From MGBC108787 sp964591225 (lineage in GTDB: Bacteria; Bacillota_I; Bacilli_A; RF39; UBA660), in assembly GCA_964591225.1 (NCBI GenBank), contig CAZQAO010000005.1, positions 1 through 34,202 on the forward strand: a DNA stretch of 34,202 nt, given 5' to 3'. The translations under genes and the position numbers were made by a program. Positions 1 to 7,447 of the stretch are shown one piece after another (positions within the stretch are counted from its first letter, which is position 1; each line of letters starts with the position of its first letter). Under the pieces are notes generated by a model. That model did no database searches. It was not told the origin of the DNA and saw nothing but the letters and a program-made list of their open reading frames with translations.

Positions 1-30
1 CATAAATTCTTCGATTGATATTTTACTCAT
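1..30 (-). CDS. Possible start of an unidentified gene, cut by the window edge
   Basis: Just past the leader-distal end of the CRISPR array there is an ATG (30..28) preceded by a GAGGTG ribosome binding site (41..36). It opens a frame reading MSKISIEEFM up to the window edge. Ten codons are too few to identify a product. Only 18 bases separate the last repeat from the ATG, so array transcription would run into this gene unless it is stopped. The stretch could also be trailer sequence that looks like a gene start by chance. Confidence 0.4.
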   Translation of the reverse strand, partial: MSKISIEEFM

Positions 31-48
31 ATTTACACCTCTTCAATA

Positions 49-677
49 TTTTTCAATATCTCAAATTACACAGGATCCTAAAACAGTATTTTAGTAAAAG
101 TAGACAACGTAGCAGTTTTCAATATCTCAAATTACACAGGATCCTAAAACAAGTTTCTCTAGTACTTGGTACTACTGATAGTTTTCAATATCTCAAATTA
201 CACAGGATCCTAAAACTTCGTTACCATCTTTAAACATACCAAATAAGTTTTCAATATCTCAAATTACACAGGATCCTAAAACCTAGAGCTGACTCTTGAT
301 TTTGATATTGTCGTTTTCAATATCTCAAATTACACAGGATCCTAAAACTTCTATATTCATAATTATACCTCCTCTTCAGTTTTCAATATCTCAAATTACA
401 CAGGATCCTAAAACTTCGGAACCTTAGCCCCTAAGTCTTCACGAGTTTTCAATATCTCAAATTACACAGGATCCTAAAACTATTTGTCACATTATTTTCT
501 TTCATAAGTAGTTTTCAATATCTCAAATTACACAGGATCCTAAAACTGGCGAGGTAACTCATCAATATAACGAAGAGTTTTCAATATCTCAAATTACACA
601 GGATCCTAAAACTTGATATCTTTTAATGCTGATGTTAATTGGTTTTCAATATCTCAAATTACACAGGATCCTAAAAC
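49..677 (-). CRISPR. Type II-A CRISPR array, 10 repeats and 9 spacers
   Basis: Ten 36-nt repeats start at 49, 115, 181, 247, 313, 379, 445, 511, 577 and 642. Spacers are 30 nt, except the leader-proximal one at 613..641, which is 29 nt. In the transcribed (minus) orientation the repeat begins GTTTTAGGATCCTG and ends GATATTGAAAAC, the form usual for II-A crRNA repeats. The strand is set by the tracrRNA, whose antirepeat and terminator lie on the minus strand. All repeats look identical except the leader-distal copy (49..84), whose last crRNA-sense base is A instead of C; distal-end decay is normal. No spacer matches another part of this window by eye. Confidence 0.98.
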
Positions 678-685
678 CTATAGAT

Positions 686-715
686 ATTATATCAAATTTT
701 TTAAATTTTTGTTAA
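686..715 (-). promoter_or_regulatory. Candidate pre-crRNA promoter overlapping the csn2 stop
   Basis: TTAACA (715..710), an 18-nt spacer and a perfect TATAAT (691..686) place the start of transcription about at the first base of the leader-proximal repeat (677). The -35 element is inside the last codons of csn2 and the spacer contains its stop (703..701). The separate leader is therefore only 23 bp (678..700), so any longer integration signal must extend into csn2. Confidence 0.7.
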
Positions 716-1579
716 AAAAGATTTTACATTGTTGCTTAAAAGACAATTATTTTGTACAATTATATCACAATTAAACATTTTATTTAATAAAACATATACA
801 AGATATTCTACTTCATTATAAGCTTCTAAGAATAAATTTGCTTTTTGAAAAGAAAAATATTTAATAATATAATTCTGAATTTTATTTTTATTAAATTCAA
901 TGGGCCAGATTCCTTCTAATTTATCAATAATACAATCAATATTAAAATATTTGATTTCTTCATTACATATCAAATTATATTCTTTTTCACTTAATGAAAT
1001 ATCAAAACTATAACAATTATCATAATTATTAATATTTAGCTTTAATAAATCAGAATCATAAAAAATAATAAATATTTTATTCATATTATTTGATACTATT
1101 TTTTCAAGTAAAGTATTATATATTAAATCTATTTTTTGAACATTAAAAATACATTTAAAATTTACAACATTTAAAAGTATTTTTTCTAAATCTTCATCAA
1201 TATCATAATCAACATCAATATTAATATTTTGTATTAATTCTTGATTTATTTTTATAATACTATTAAATATTTCTTCATTTAAATTCAAATCTAAATCATT
1301 TAAAGATATACATAAATATTCATAAAAAAGTGTACCTTTTTTAAAAATTAAATTATTTAGTATTTCTTTAAAATCTAAGAAAGAAAATAATATACTATTT
1401 TTAGAATCTAAAAGTTTTTGCCCAAAATAAATTTCTACATCCTTTTCCTTTAATACGATTGAACGATAAAATTGATAATAAAATTTAAATAATGCTTTTT
1501 TATTTATTACCATAATTTTATTATCTTTTAAAATTGGTTCTAAAAATTCACTTGTTTTATCAATAATTTTTAAATTTAT
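701..1579 (-). CDS. csn2: Csn2 spacer-acquisition protein, probable AUA start
   Basis: Csn2 forms a ring that binds DNA ends and works with Cas1-Cas2 and Cas9 in type II-A spacer acquisition. The call rests on position after cas2 and on weak but ordered similarity: a beta-rich N-terminus, an acidic central segment (NIDVDYDIDEDLEKILL) and a FNVQKIDLIYNTLLEKI-type region. The first ATG (1513) has no ribosome binding site. The frame is open for 22 codons upstream, and those residues (INLKIIDKTSEFLEPIL, then KDNKI) resemble the missing Csn2 N-terminus. The only early start-like codon is ATA at 1579..1577. It overlaps the cas2 stop as ATAA and follows a strong Shine-Dalgarno-like GGGGGTGAT. This gives 292 residues, against 270 from the ATG and about 220 for short Csn2 forms. 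Confidence 0.8.
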   Translation of the reverse strand: MNLKIIDKTSEFLEPILKDNKIMVINKKALFKFYYQFYRSIVLKEKDVEIYFGQKLLDSKNSILFSFLDFKEILNNLIFKKGTLFYEYLCISLNDLDLNLNEEIFNSIIKINQELIQNINIDVDYDIDEDLEKILLNVVNFKCIFNVQKIDLIYNTLLEKIVSNNMNKIFIIFYDSDLLKLNINNYDNCYSFDISLSEKEYNLICNEEIKYFNIDCIIDKLEGIWPIEFNKNKIQNYIIKYFSFQKANLFLEAYNEVEYLVYVLLNKMFNCDIIVQNNCLLSNNVKSFLTKI

Positions 1580-1926
1580 TCTTCATCACCCCCAAATATT
1601 ACAAATTCTTTACCACCTACAATACTCTCGAACTTATTTTTTTCACCTCTTAAATAAATCATATCTTGATATTGCTTTTCTGTAATTTTCATAATTATTA
1701 TATTTCCTTTTTTAGGAATAATTTTTTCAATTTTATATAAATATTGTTTTAATGAAGTATCATTATTAATTACTTTAATATAAATTGAATATTGTAACAT
1801 ATAAAAACCTAATTTTATTATATTAGTATGAAAGTAATTGTATATTTTTCTATCATCTTCATTCTTAACTGGCAAATCATATAGCAAAATAAGTCGCATT
1901 TGACGGTATAAATTTATGTACAACAT
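1576..1926 (-). CDS. cas2: Cas2 subunit of the CRISPR integrase
   Basis: A 116-residue Cas2 of the type II-A kind. It is the structural dimer that bridges two Cas1 dimers in the integration complex. The ferredoxin-like first strand MRLILLYDLPV carries the conserved Asp, and the segments KLGFYMLQYSIYIK and IIPKKGNIIIMKITEKQY match the family. Residues 1-9 (MLYINLYRQ) precede the core, as in other II-A Cas2 proteins that begin about ten residues before it. The start overlaps the end of cas1 by 13 bases and the stop overlaps the proposed csn2 start, so the three acquisition genes look translationally coupled. Confidence 0.96.
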   Translation of the reverse strand: MLYINLYRQMRLILLYDLPVKNEDDRKIYNYFHTNIIKLGFYMLQYSIYIKVINNDTSLKQYLYKIEKIIPKKGNIIIMKITEKQYQDMIYLRGEKNKFESIVGGKEFVIFGGDEE

Positions 1927-2807
1927 AATAAAGGAAAATTAATATTTGATATATCGCCAGTTTCTAAAAATGAACATAAAGATTGAACATAAAATTGGAT
2001 AAGATTATGTATTTTATAACGACAATTTTTATATATTACTACTTCGTTTAATATATTGACTAAATCCCTTTTTATTTCTTTTGTTAAATAATTTTCTGAT
2101 GAATTATTTAATATTTTGTAAACATAGTAATCACATATAGGCCGAAATGGCTCAATAAAATCATCAGCTAAATTATACAAATTAAATTCACTTTTATGAT
2201 TTATACCTAATGCGGGGATATAACCACTCGCTACAATTTCCTGAGCAATTTTGGAACGAATAATTTGATAAATATAATTAAGTGAATAATTAACTATTGT
2301 TTCATCAAACCTTTTAAATGTTTGACCAAACAATTCCCTAAAGTACACTCTACTAGCAGTTCCTTCTTTATTAGTCAAATCTCCTAAAATTATTTCGTTT
2401 TTTAATTTTTCAAGTAATATAATTTTTTCTGTTTTTCCATATGCTTTTAATGTTTCAATTTGATTAATAATTTTTTGTTTAATTATTTCCGTCCATAAAT
2501 AAATTTGTGACGATGAATCCCAATTTATTTGATTTTTTATTTTCTTAGGAGCCCTCGTATTATTATATAGACTTTGAATAGATCCAACTGGCATATGAGA
2601 TGAATTATTAAAAATTACGTTAATGCCTGAATCACACAAACTCGCAAGTAATCTTAATGATATATTACATCTAGGATCATCAAAGATTATCGTACTAATT
2701 TCATCAATATTTATATAATAATTGTCATCTTCATAATATACAACAATGTTATTTAAATCTAATTTAACTTTTACTGCTTTTTCAATATAAATAGTTCTAA
2801 ATGCCAT
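1914..2807 (-). CDS. cas1: Cas1 CRISPR integrase
   Basis: A 297-residue type II Cas1, the metal-dependent endonuclease/integrase that inserts new spacers. The metal ligands are visible: E148 in LTNKEGTASRVYF, H204 in LGINHKSEFN, and E219 in LADDFIEPFRP. The N-terminus MAFRTIYIEK matches where family members begin, so the start at 2807 is probably right. Even so, the ATG has no Shine-Dalgarno sequence and lies only six bases after the T-run of the tracrRNA terminator. Expression therefore probably depends on readthrough of that terminator, or on a promoter I cannot see. Confidence 0.97.
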   Translation of the reverse strand: MAFRTIYIEKAVKVKLDLNNIVVYYEDDNYYINIDEISTIIFDDPRCNISLRLLASLCDSGINVIFNNSSHMPVGSIQSLYNNTRAPKKIKNQINWDSSSQIYLWTEIIKQKIINQIETLKAYGKTEKIILLEKLKNEIILGDLTNKEGTASRVYFRELFGQTFKRFDETIVNYSLNYIYQIIRSKIAQEIVASGYIPALGINHKSEFNLYNLADDFIEPFRPICDYYVYKILNNSSENYLTKEIKRDLVNILNEVVIYKNCRYKIHNLIQFYVQSLCSFLETGDISNINFPLLCCT

Positions 2808-2813
2808 ATTTTG

Positions 2814-2840
2814 TAAAAAAAAAGAATGCTAAAGCATTCT
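2814..2840 (-). terminator. tracrRNA intrinsic terminator
   Basis: Stem AGAATGC (2840..2834), loop TTTA, stem GCATTCT (2829..2823), then nine or more T. It ends the tracrRNA, and as its last hairpin it may also help Cas9 binding. The T-run stops six bases before the cas1 ATG. Confidence 0.93.
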
Positions 2841-2913
2841 CGGTTACCTAAAAATAGTTATAATAGGAAACCCTGTGTAATTTGAGATATTGAAAACAAT
2901 AAAAATCAATATC
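2814..2913 (-). ncRNA. tracrRNA
   Basis: A 26-nt segment (2872..2897) is perfectly complementary to the crRNA repeat from its CCTGTGTAA to its 3' end. After an unpaired UU, UCCUA pairs with UAGGA near the repeat 5' end, giving the bulged two-part duplex that Cas9 recognises. The tail holds a short CUA-UUUU-UAG hairpin and then the terminator hairpin. The start near 2913 is predicted from the promoter, giving a transcript of about 100 nt. Its position between cas9 and cas1, in the same orientation, is known from other small-Cas9 II-A loci. RNase III processing of the duplex is expected from the family. Confidence 0.93.
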
Positions 2914-2920
2914 CACTTAC

Positions 2921-2949
2921 ATTGTAAATTATTTTGGGGGCCATGTCAA
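2921..2949 (-). promoter_or_regulatory. tracrRNA promoter across the end of cas9
   Basis: A consensus TTGACA (2949..2944), a 17-nt spacer and TACAAT (2926..2921). The -35 hexamer is the Leu-Thr codon pair of the last cas9 codons (RLTWPPK), and the cas9 stop lies in the spacer. This is the best sigma-A promoter in the CRISPR locus. Confidence 0.85.
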
Positions 2950-5900
2950 GCGCTTATGTTTATTACCTAATACGTCAACATCATATAATGTGAATTTATC
3001 TTTAGGCGATAAATATTTCCCAGATTTGCATTGTATACTAGCATTCGATTTATGATAGCCTTTTACATATTCATAAAGTATATCACCATTAGGCTTTTCA
3101 ATTTTAATATAGTTACCATTATATAAATCAACTATAAATTCAACATTTTTCCCTGCAAGTAATCTTTGATAATATAATTGATATAATTTATGTTCTTTAT
3201 TTATTTTTTTTGTTTTAAAATCTACGCAAGGTACATATATTGGCATAAATATTATTTTTTTTAAATCTTTATCCCAATAAAGACTCGTACAATAAACAGC
3301 CACACTATCTAATCCAATTAAAGTATTTTGCTTTTTATTAATATTTTTTTTATCCAAAAGATATGGATCATTTACACTTTGCATATAACGTAATCTCTTT
3401 ATTAGCACTCCTTTATTATTTTTAGATGGTGTTTTTATTCCATCAAATAAATAATTGAATTCTTTTGGGTCTTTATCCATTTTTTCGTAACAATAATTTA
3501 AAAATGGATTAGTATTATCATTTTTATATTTATCATATATTTCTTTTAAATAATGAAATAAATTAGGATCGTTTTCTTGGCATAATAGCATATTTTTGGT
3601 GTCATTCTCATCAAATAAACTATCAAGCAATTTCTTATCATTGCGATATAATTCTGGAGCATAAATATCATCAACTTGATTAATAATATAATATTCATTA
3701 TTTTTATTTATAAACTTTTTAATATTTGCATTAGAAATTGACCGGTTTATATCTTTGTTTACTTGCATTGATATATCAACATCAGCATCACTATGAATAT
3801 GACTTACTTCCTCTTTTATTTTTGGCATACTAAAATTTCTTAATAATGTCGGTATTTCATTTAATTCATTTTTATTTAGCACTAAATATTGAGGATCATT
3901 TTGTAATTTAATTATTTTTTGACCTACATATGTAGTAGCAATACCTGCAACAATTGAAGCATCAACTGCATGATGATATTTTTCTGTTCTATCTTTCTCA
4001 AAATGCCAATCTTCTCTTATCTTATGAGTTAATTGTCCAGGAGTAGATAAAGTTAAGATTTTTATGTCTTTAGCATTTTCTTGTAAGTATAAATTAAATA
4101 ATTTAATTTGTTGTATCATTTCTTTAGTAGCATAGGCAGTATCACGTAAATTTCTATTAAAGAATTTTATTTTATACTTATTAATATCTTCAGTAGTTAA
4201 AAAGTTTTCCTTTTTTTTATCACTAATTTTTAATTTTATAATTCTATCCACAAATGCTTCATAATTCTCTGGAGTTAAAAACTCATATGGAGTTCTATTC
4301 CCCTTAGTATGATTACAATTAACACATGCTAAAGTTTTATTATCTTGTGAATCGTCTGCGCTTTGGCTAATTGGTAATATATGCTCTATTTCCACTATAT
4401 CATTAAGTACATCGTTTATATTTAAATGCTTACCGCAATATGGACACATTTCATCTAATTCTCGATATAGCATTACTCTTTCAACCATTTTTGGAGTTAT
4501 TTTTTCATTTGAAACATGCTGTTCTAAATATTTTATAGCTTCATTTCTACGTTCTTCATTTTGCTTTTGATTTTTTTCTATTTCTTTTCTTTGTTCATCA
4601 CTATTTATTTCTGCTGTTGATTCTACAGCAATTACTGAAGGATACTCACCTTGTTCTTTAATAATTTTATTAACAATATTAATTGCTTGTCGCAATGTTT
4701 TTTTAACTTGAGGAGATGCAACAATATCATCAACATATTTTGTTGTCATTAATAATCTTGATTGGCCTTGACCATATTCGTTGATAATTTGAGTACGATA
4801 TTCCTTTTCATAATCAAATTTTTTATAAACTTGCATAAAATTCATACAATTAGTTATCATATCGTTTGTTGCCATAACTAAAGCTTTTTCAGATAATGAA
4901 CAATATTGTAATTTTTGATCTTTTTTTAATTTATCACTTATTTGTTTTATAACATTTAATTCCTTTTCACTACATTCATGAATATTATTTAACATTTTTG
5001 TAATTTCAGTAATTCCAGGTGCTACTGCCAATAAATTTATTAAAATATTATAATTACTATAATTGTTTTCTATTAGCCAATTAAAATCTAATGAATTTTC
5101 GTCATACATTTTTTTAATATATCTATAAGAATTCATTAAAGAAAATAAGGGTTTACTATTTTTATCATATCTATAACCGCTTATATCAGTTTTCTTTAGT
5201 CCCAAAACTTCTTTTAACACTTTCACGTATGTAATTGTTCCAGTTGAATTTATACAATAATCTATTATTGCTTCTAAAGCGGTAGTAGTAAGTCGATAAG
5301 ATTTATTACTATCTAAATAAATATATTCGTTATTTTTTATATTTTCAATATTATTTATTTTTATATTTATAAAATCATTTAATAAATTAAATTTTTCAGC
5401 AAAGTAGTTAGCTTTTGGTACACATTTTTCTTTCGTAAATATTTTACAATTACCAATTAATTCTTCAAATAAATATTTTTCTTTTCCTTCTTTTTGTAGT
5501 TGCTTGTATTCTAATACATCTTCATTAGTTTTAAATCTTCCATAAGGTGTTAAAGATTCTATGCTTCCTGGTCCTTCCCAGAATTTTCTTTTACGAGAAA
5601 ATATCCATAATAAACCTCGTTCTGAATTGACTATTTCTTTTAATTCAGGATAAAAATTAATTTGCTTATTTAATATATCTATTAATTCCTTTTTTAAATC
5701 ATCATGTTTTATAACTAATTGTAAATTACGAAATTTGCCATATTTTTCTAAAGCATCAACATAATATTCACAAGGATACATATTTTTTAACTCAACCAAA
5801 TCTCGTTCTTCATCACCAAATGGTATATAACCACGATGACTCATAAAATAACAAACTATATTTACTATATCTTGTTTATCTAATTTTTCATGCAATCCTT

Positions 5901-6162
5901 TTACTCTTTTCATTAATAAATTAGCATCAATTGTATTTTTTATAGGAAAATCAATTTGAGCAAATAAATTTAAACACTCACTAATTCGATTATTTTTTCT
6001 TTTAATTCTTCTTCTACTATTTCTAAAAATTCTTCTATCTTGCGCTTTATCAGCAACACTATATAACCGAACTCCCTTTTTGATTATTTTTTCAGTATCG
6101 GCATCAATAACAGAATAACCAACATTATTTACACCTAAGTCTAGTCCAATTATGTATTTCAT
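2929..6162 (-). CDS. cas9: Cas9 RNA-guided DNA endonuclease (compact, type II-A)
   Basis: A 1077-residue effector that cuts both strands of target DNA guided by the crRNA:tracrRNA duplex. Domains in order: RuvC-I with D8 (IIGLDLGVNN); Arg-rich bridge helix about 43-67; REC lobe with the FWEGPGS...TPYGR signature near 194-210; RuvC-II with E514 (IAVESTAE); HNH with H594 (EIEHILP), N608 and N617; RuvC-III with H731 and D734 (HHAVDAS); and the PAM-interacting region from about 800. The HNH contains two CxxC pairs (CPYC 573-576, CVNC 613-616) suggesting a zinc site. All catalytic residues are present, so it should be active. The size is close to the small Cas9s of Staphylococcus aureus or Streptococcus thermophilus CRISPR1. 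The start has an AGAGAGGT ribosome binding site. Confidence 0.98.
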   Translation of the reverse strand: MKYIIGLDLGVNNVGYSVIDADTEKIIKKGVRLYSVADKAQDRRIFRNSRRRIKRKNNRISECLNLFAQIDFPIKNTIDANLLMKRVKGLHEKLDKQDIVNIVCYFMSHRGYIPFGDEERDLVELKNMYPCEYYVDALEKYGKFRNLQLVIKHDDLKKELIDILNKQINFYPELKEIVNSERGLLWIFSRKRKFWEGPGSIESLTPYGRFKTNEDVLEYKQLQKEGKEKYLFEELIGNCKIFTKEKCVPKANYFAEKFNLLNDFINIKINNIENIKNNEYIYLDSNKSYRLTTTALEAIIDYCINSTGTITYVKVLKEVLGLKKTDISGYRYDKNSKPLFSLMNSYRYIKKMYDENSLDFNWLIENNYSNYNILINLLAVAPGITEITKMLNNIHECSEKELNVIKQISDKLKKDQKLQYCSLSEKALVMATNDMITNCMNFMQVYKKFDYEKEYRTQIINEYGQGQSRLLMTTKYVDDIVASPQVKKTLRQAINIVNKIIKEQGEYPSVIAVESTAEINSDEQRKEIEKNQKQNEERRNEAIKYLEQHVSNEKITPKMVERVMLYRELDEMCPYCGKHLNINDVLNDIVEIEHILPISQSADDSQDNKTLACVNCNHTKGNRTPYEFLTPENYEAFVDRIIKLKISDKKKENFLTTEDINKYKIKFFNRNLRDTAYATKEMIQQIKLFNLYLQENAKDIKILTLSTPGQLTHKIREDWHFEKDRTEKYHHAVDASIVAGIATTYVGQKIIKLQNDPQYLVLNKNELNEIPTLLRNFSMPKIKEEVSHIHSDADVDISMQVNKDINRSISNANIKKFINKNNEYYIINQVDDIYAPELYRNDKKLLDSLFDENDTKNMLLCQENDPNLFHYLKEIYDKYKNDNTNPFLNYCYEKMDKDPKEFNYLFDGIKTPSKNNKGVLIKRLRYMQSVNDPYLLDKKNINKKQNTLIGLDSVAVYCTSLYWDKDLKKIIFMPIYVPCVDFKTKKINKEHKLYQLYYQRLLAGKNVEFIVDLYNGNYIKIEKPNGDILYEYVKGYHKSNASIQCKSGKYLSPKDKFTLYDVDVLGNKHKRLTWPPK

Positions 6163-6212
6163 AACATACCTCTCTTATTAATTTAATAACACTTTTATAT
6201 TTCCATATAACT

Positions 6213-6241
6213 AAAATATATTAAAACATTAAAAAAATCAA
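6213..6241 (-). promoter_or_regulatory. Weak candidate cas9 promoter
   Basis: The 180-bp gap before cas9 is very AT-rich. The best match is TTGATT (6241..6236), 17 nt, TATTTT (6218..6213), which would leave a leader of about 45 nt. It is a weak match in AT-rich sequence. I see no other gene or structured RNA in this gap. Confidence 0.3.
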
Positions 6242-6342
6242 TTATTTTATATTAAAATTTTTACTTAATAACAATCACTAAAATTCATATAATCAGATTA
6301 AATTTCTTAACAGCGCATCGTTAGGTTAAGTTTTATATTCCC

Positions 6343-6369
6343 AAAGAAAAACAGCCCTATTCAGCTGCT
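6343..6369 (-). terminator. Probable terminator overlapping the htrA stop
   Basis: Stem AGCAGC / GCTGTT (6369..6364 with 6355..6350, one G-U pair), an 8-nt loop containing the htrA stop codon, and a TTTCTTT tail. It would separate the abi-htrA transcript from cas9. Confidence 0.6.
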
Positions 6370-7445
6370 TTACTTAATTCAATTATAGTTGTTTGCAAAG
6401 TATCATCTCGGTAAAATGAAATCTCTATTTTATCACCAATATTATGTTTATATAATTGATACTTCAAAAAAGCCAAACTACTTATTTTTTCACTTTCCAA
6501 TTTAACAATAATATCCCCGGTTTGCAATCCCGCTTTCTCCGCTGGACTATCTTTTTCCACTTCTTCAATATATACTCCGCTCGTAATATCACTTTCGTTA
6601 AATTCAATATCTTCTAAATTAGACATAGAAACTCCCAAATATGGTCGTTCGATTTTCTCGCCACTTTCTATTTTCTTAGCATAACTAAGAGCATCTTCAA
6701 TAGGAATAGCAAAACCCATTCCCTCTATTGAACTGCTAGCAAGTTTCATAGAAGTCACTCCGATAACTTCACCATTGGAATTAGCTAAAGGTCCTCCACT
6801 ATTTCCAGCATTAATCGCTGTATCAGTTTGTAATACGCTCATTACCCAATCACTTACAGAATCATTATTTAAACTAACTTCCACTAACCGATCCTTACCA
6901 GATATTATCCCTCTTGTAACACTCCATGAATAAGCTTCGCTATCAATCGGCGTCCCCACTGCAAATACCGTATCACCAATCCTTGAATCTTTATTATTAC
7001 CAATACTAGCTACCGAAATAATTTGATCACTAGGAACTTGCAATACGGCAATATCAGCATACTTATCGCTCCCTATTATTGTAGCTTCCACTGAATTTTG
7101 ATTCGTGAATACAACTTTTATTTTTGTACCATTTTCAATAACATGATTATTAGTCATAATGTAAGCAGTACCATTATCATCTTTATAAACAAAACCGGTA
7201 CCAGTAGCATATAACTTATTAGCTTTATAAGTTTCCACAGTTACTACCGCATTATAAATTTTCTCTACCGCATCAGCAATTCCCGTATCAGTAATAGTTA
7301 CATCTTTCGTGGTTTCCGTTACATTAGGAGTTTCTTCACTAGGATAATATTTTATAAGAGCAAACATTCCTAACGCACCCAAAAGAAAAGCTATTAATAA
7401 AATCGTACCCGTTCTAAAATTATTATTCTTATTATACTCTTGCAT
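6357..7445 (-). CDS. htrA: HtrA/DegP-family membrane-anchored serine protease
   Basis: A 362-residue quality-control protease that degrades misfolded proteins at the outer face of the membrane. One membrane segment (about 13-33), a Thr/Glu-rich linker, then a trypsin-like domain with H101 (MTNNHVIENG), D131 (YADIAVL) and S216 (NAGNSGGPL), and one PDZ domain from about 265 to 358 (RPYLGVSMSN...SPAEKAGLQTGDII). The triad is intact. The ATG follows the upstream Abi_2 gene stop by two bases, with its AAGGATG ribosome binding site inside that gene, so the pair is almost certainly one transcript. Length and layout are typical of Bacillota HtrA. Confidence 0.96.
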   Translation of the reverse strand: MQEYNKNNNFRTGTILLIAFLLGALGMFALIKYYPSEETPNVTETTKDVTITDTGIADAVEKIYNAVVTVETYKANKLYATGTGFVYKDDNGTAYIMTNNHVIENGTKIKVVFTNQNSVEATIIGSDKYADIAVLQVPSDQIISVASIGNNKDSRIGDTVFAVGTPIDSEAYSWSVTRGIISGKDRLVEVSLNNDSVSDWVMSVLQTDTAINAGNSGGPLANSNGEVIGVTSMKLASSSIEGMGFAIPIEDALSYAKKIESGEKIERPYLGVSMSNLEDIEFNESDITSGVYIEEVEKDSPAEKAGLQTGDIIVKLESEKISSLAFLKYQLYKHNIGDKIEISFYRDDTLQTTIIELSKAAE

Positions 7446-7447
7446 GA

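Noticed and set aside
1..48. A further degenerate repeat-spacer unit at the distal end
   Set aside because: Bases 1..18 show no match to the repeat end, so the array stops at 49.
15..233. Plus-strand open frame with repeated peptide units
   Set aside because: It is the CRISPR repeat read in frame across 66-nt periods; it has no gene features.
2872..2960. tracrRNA on the plus strand
   Set aside because: The plus-strand tail after the antirepeat runs into cas9 with no terminator, while the minus strand has a promoter, tail hairpins and a perfect terminator.
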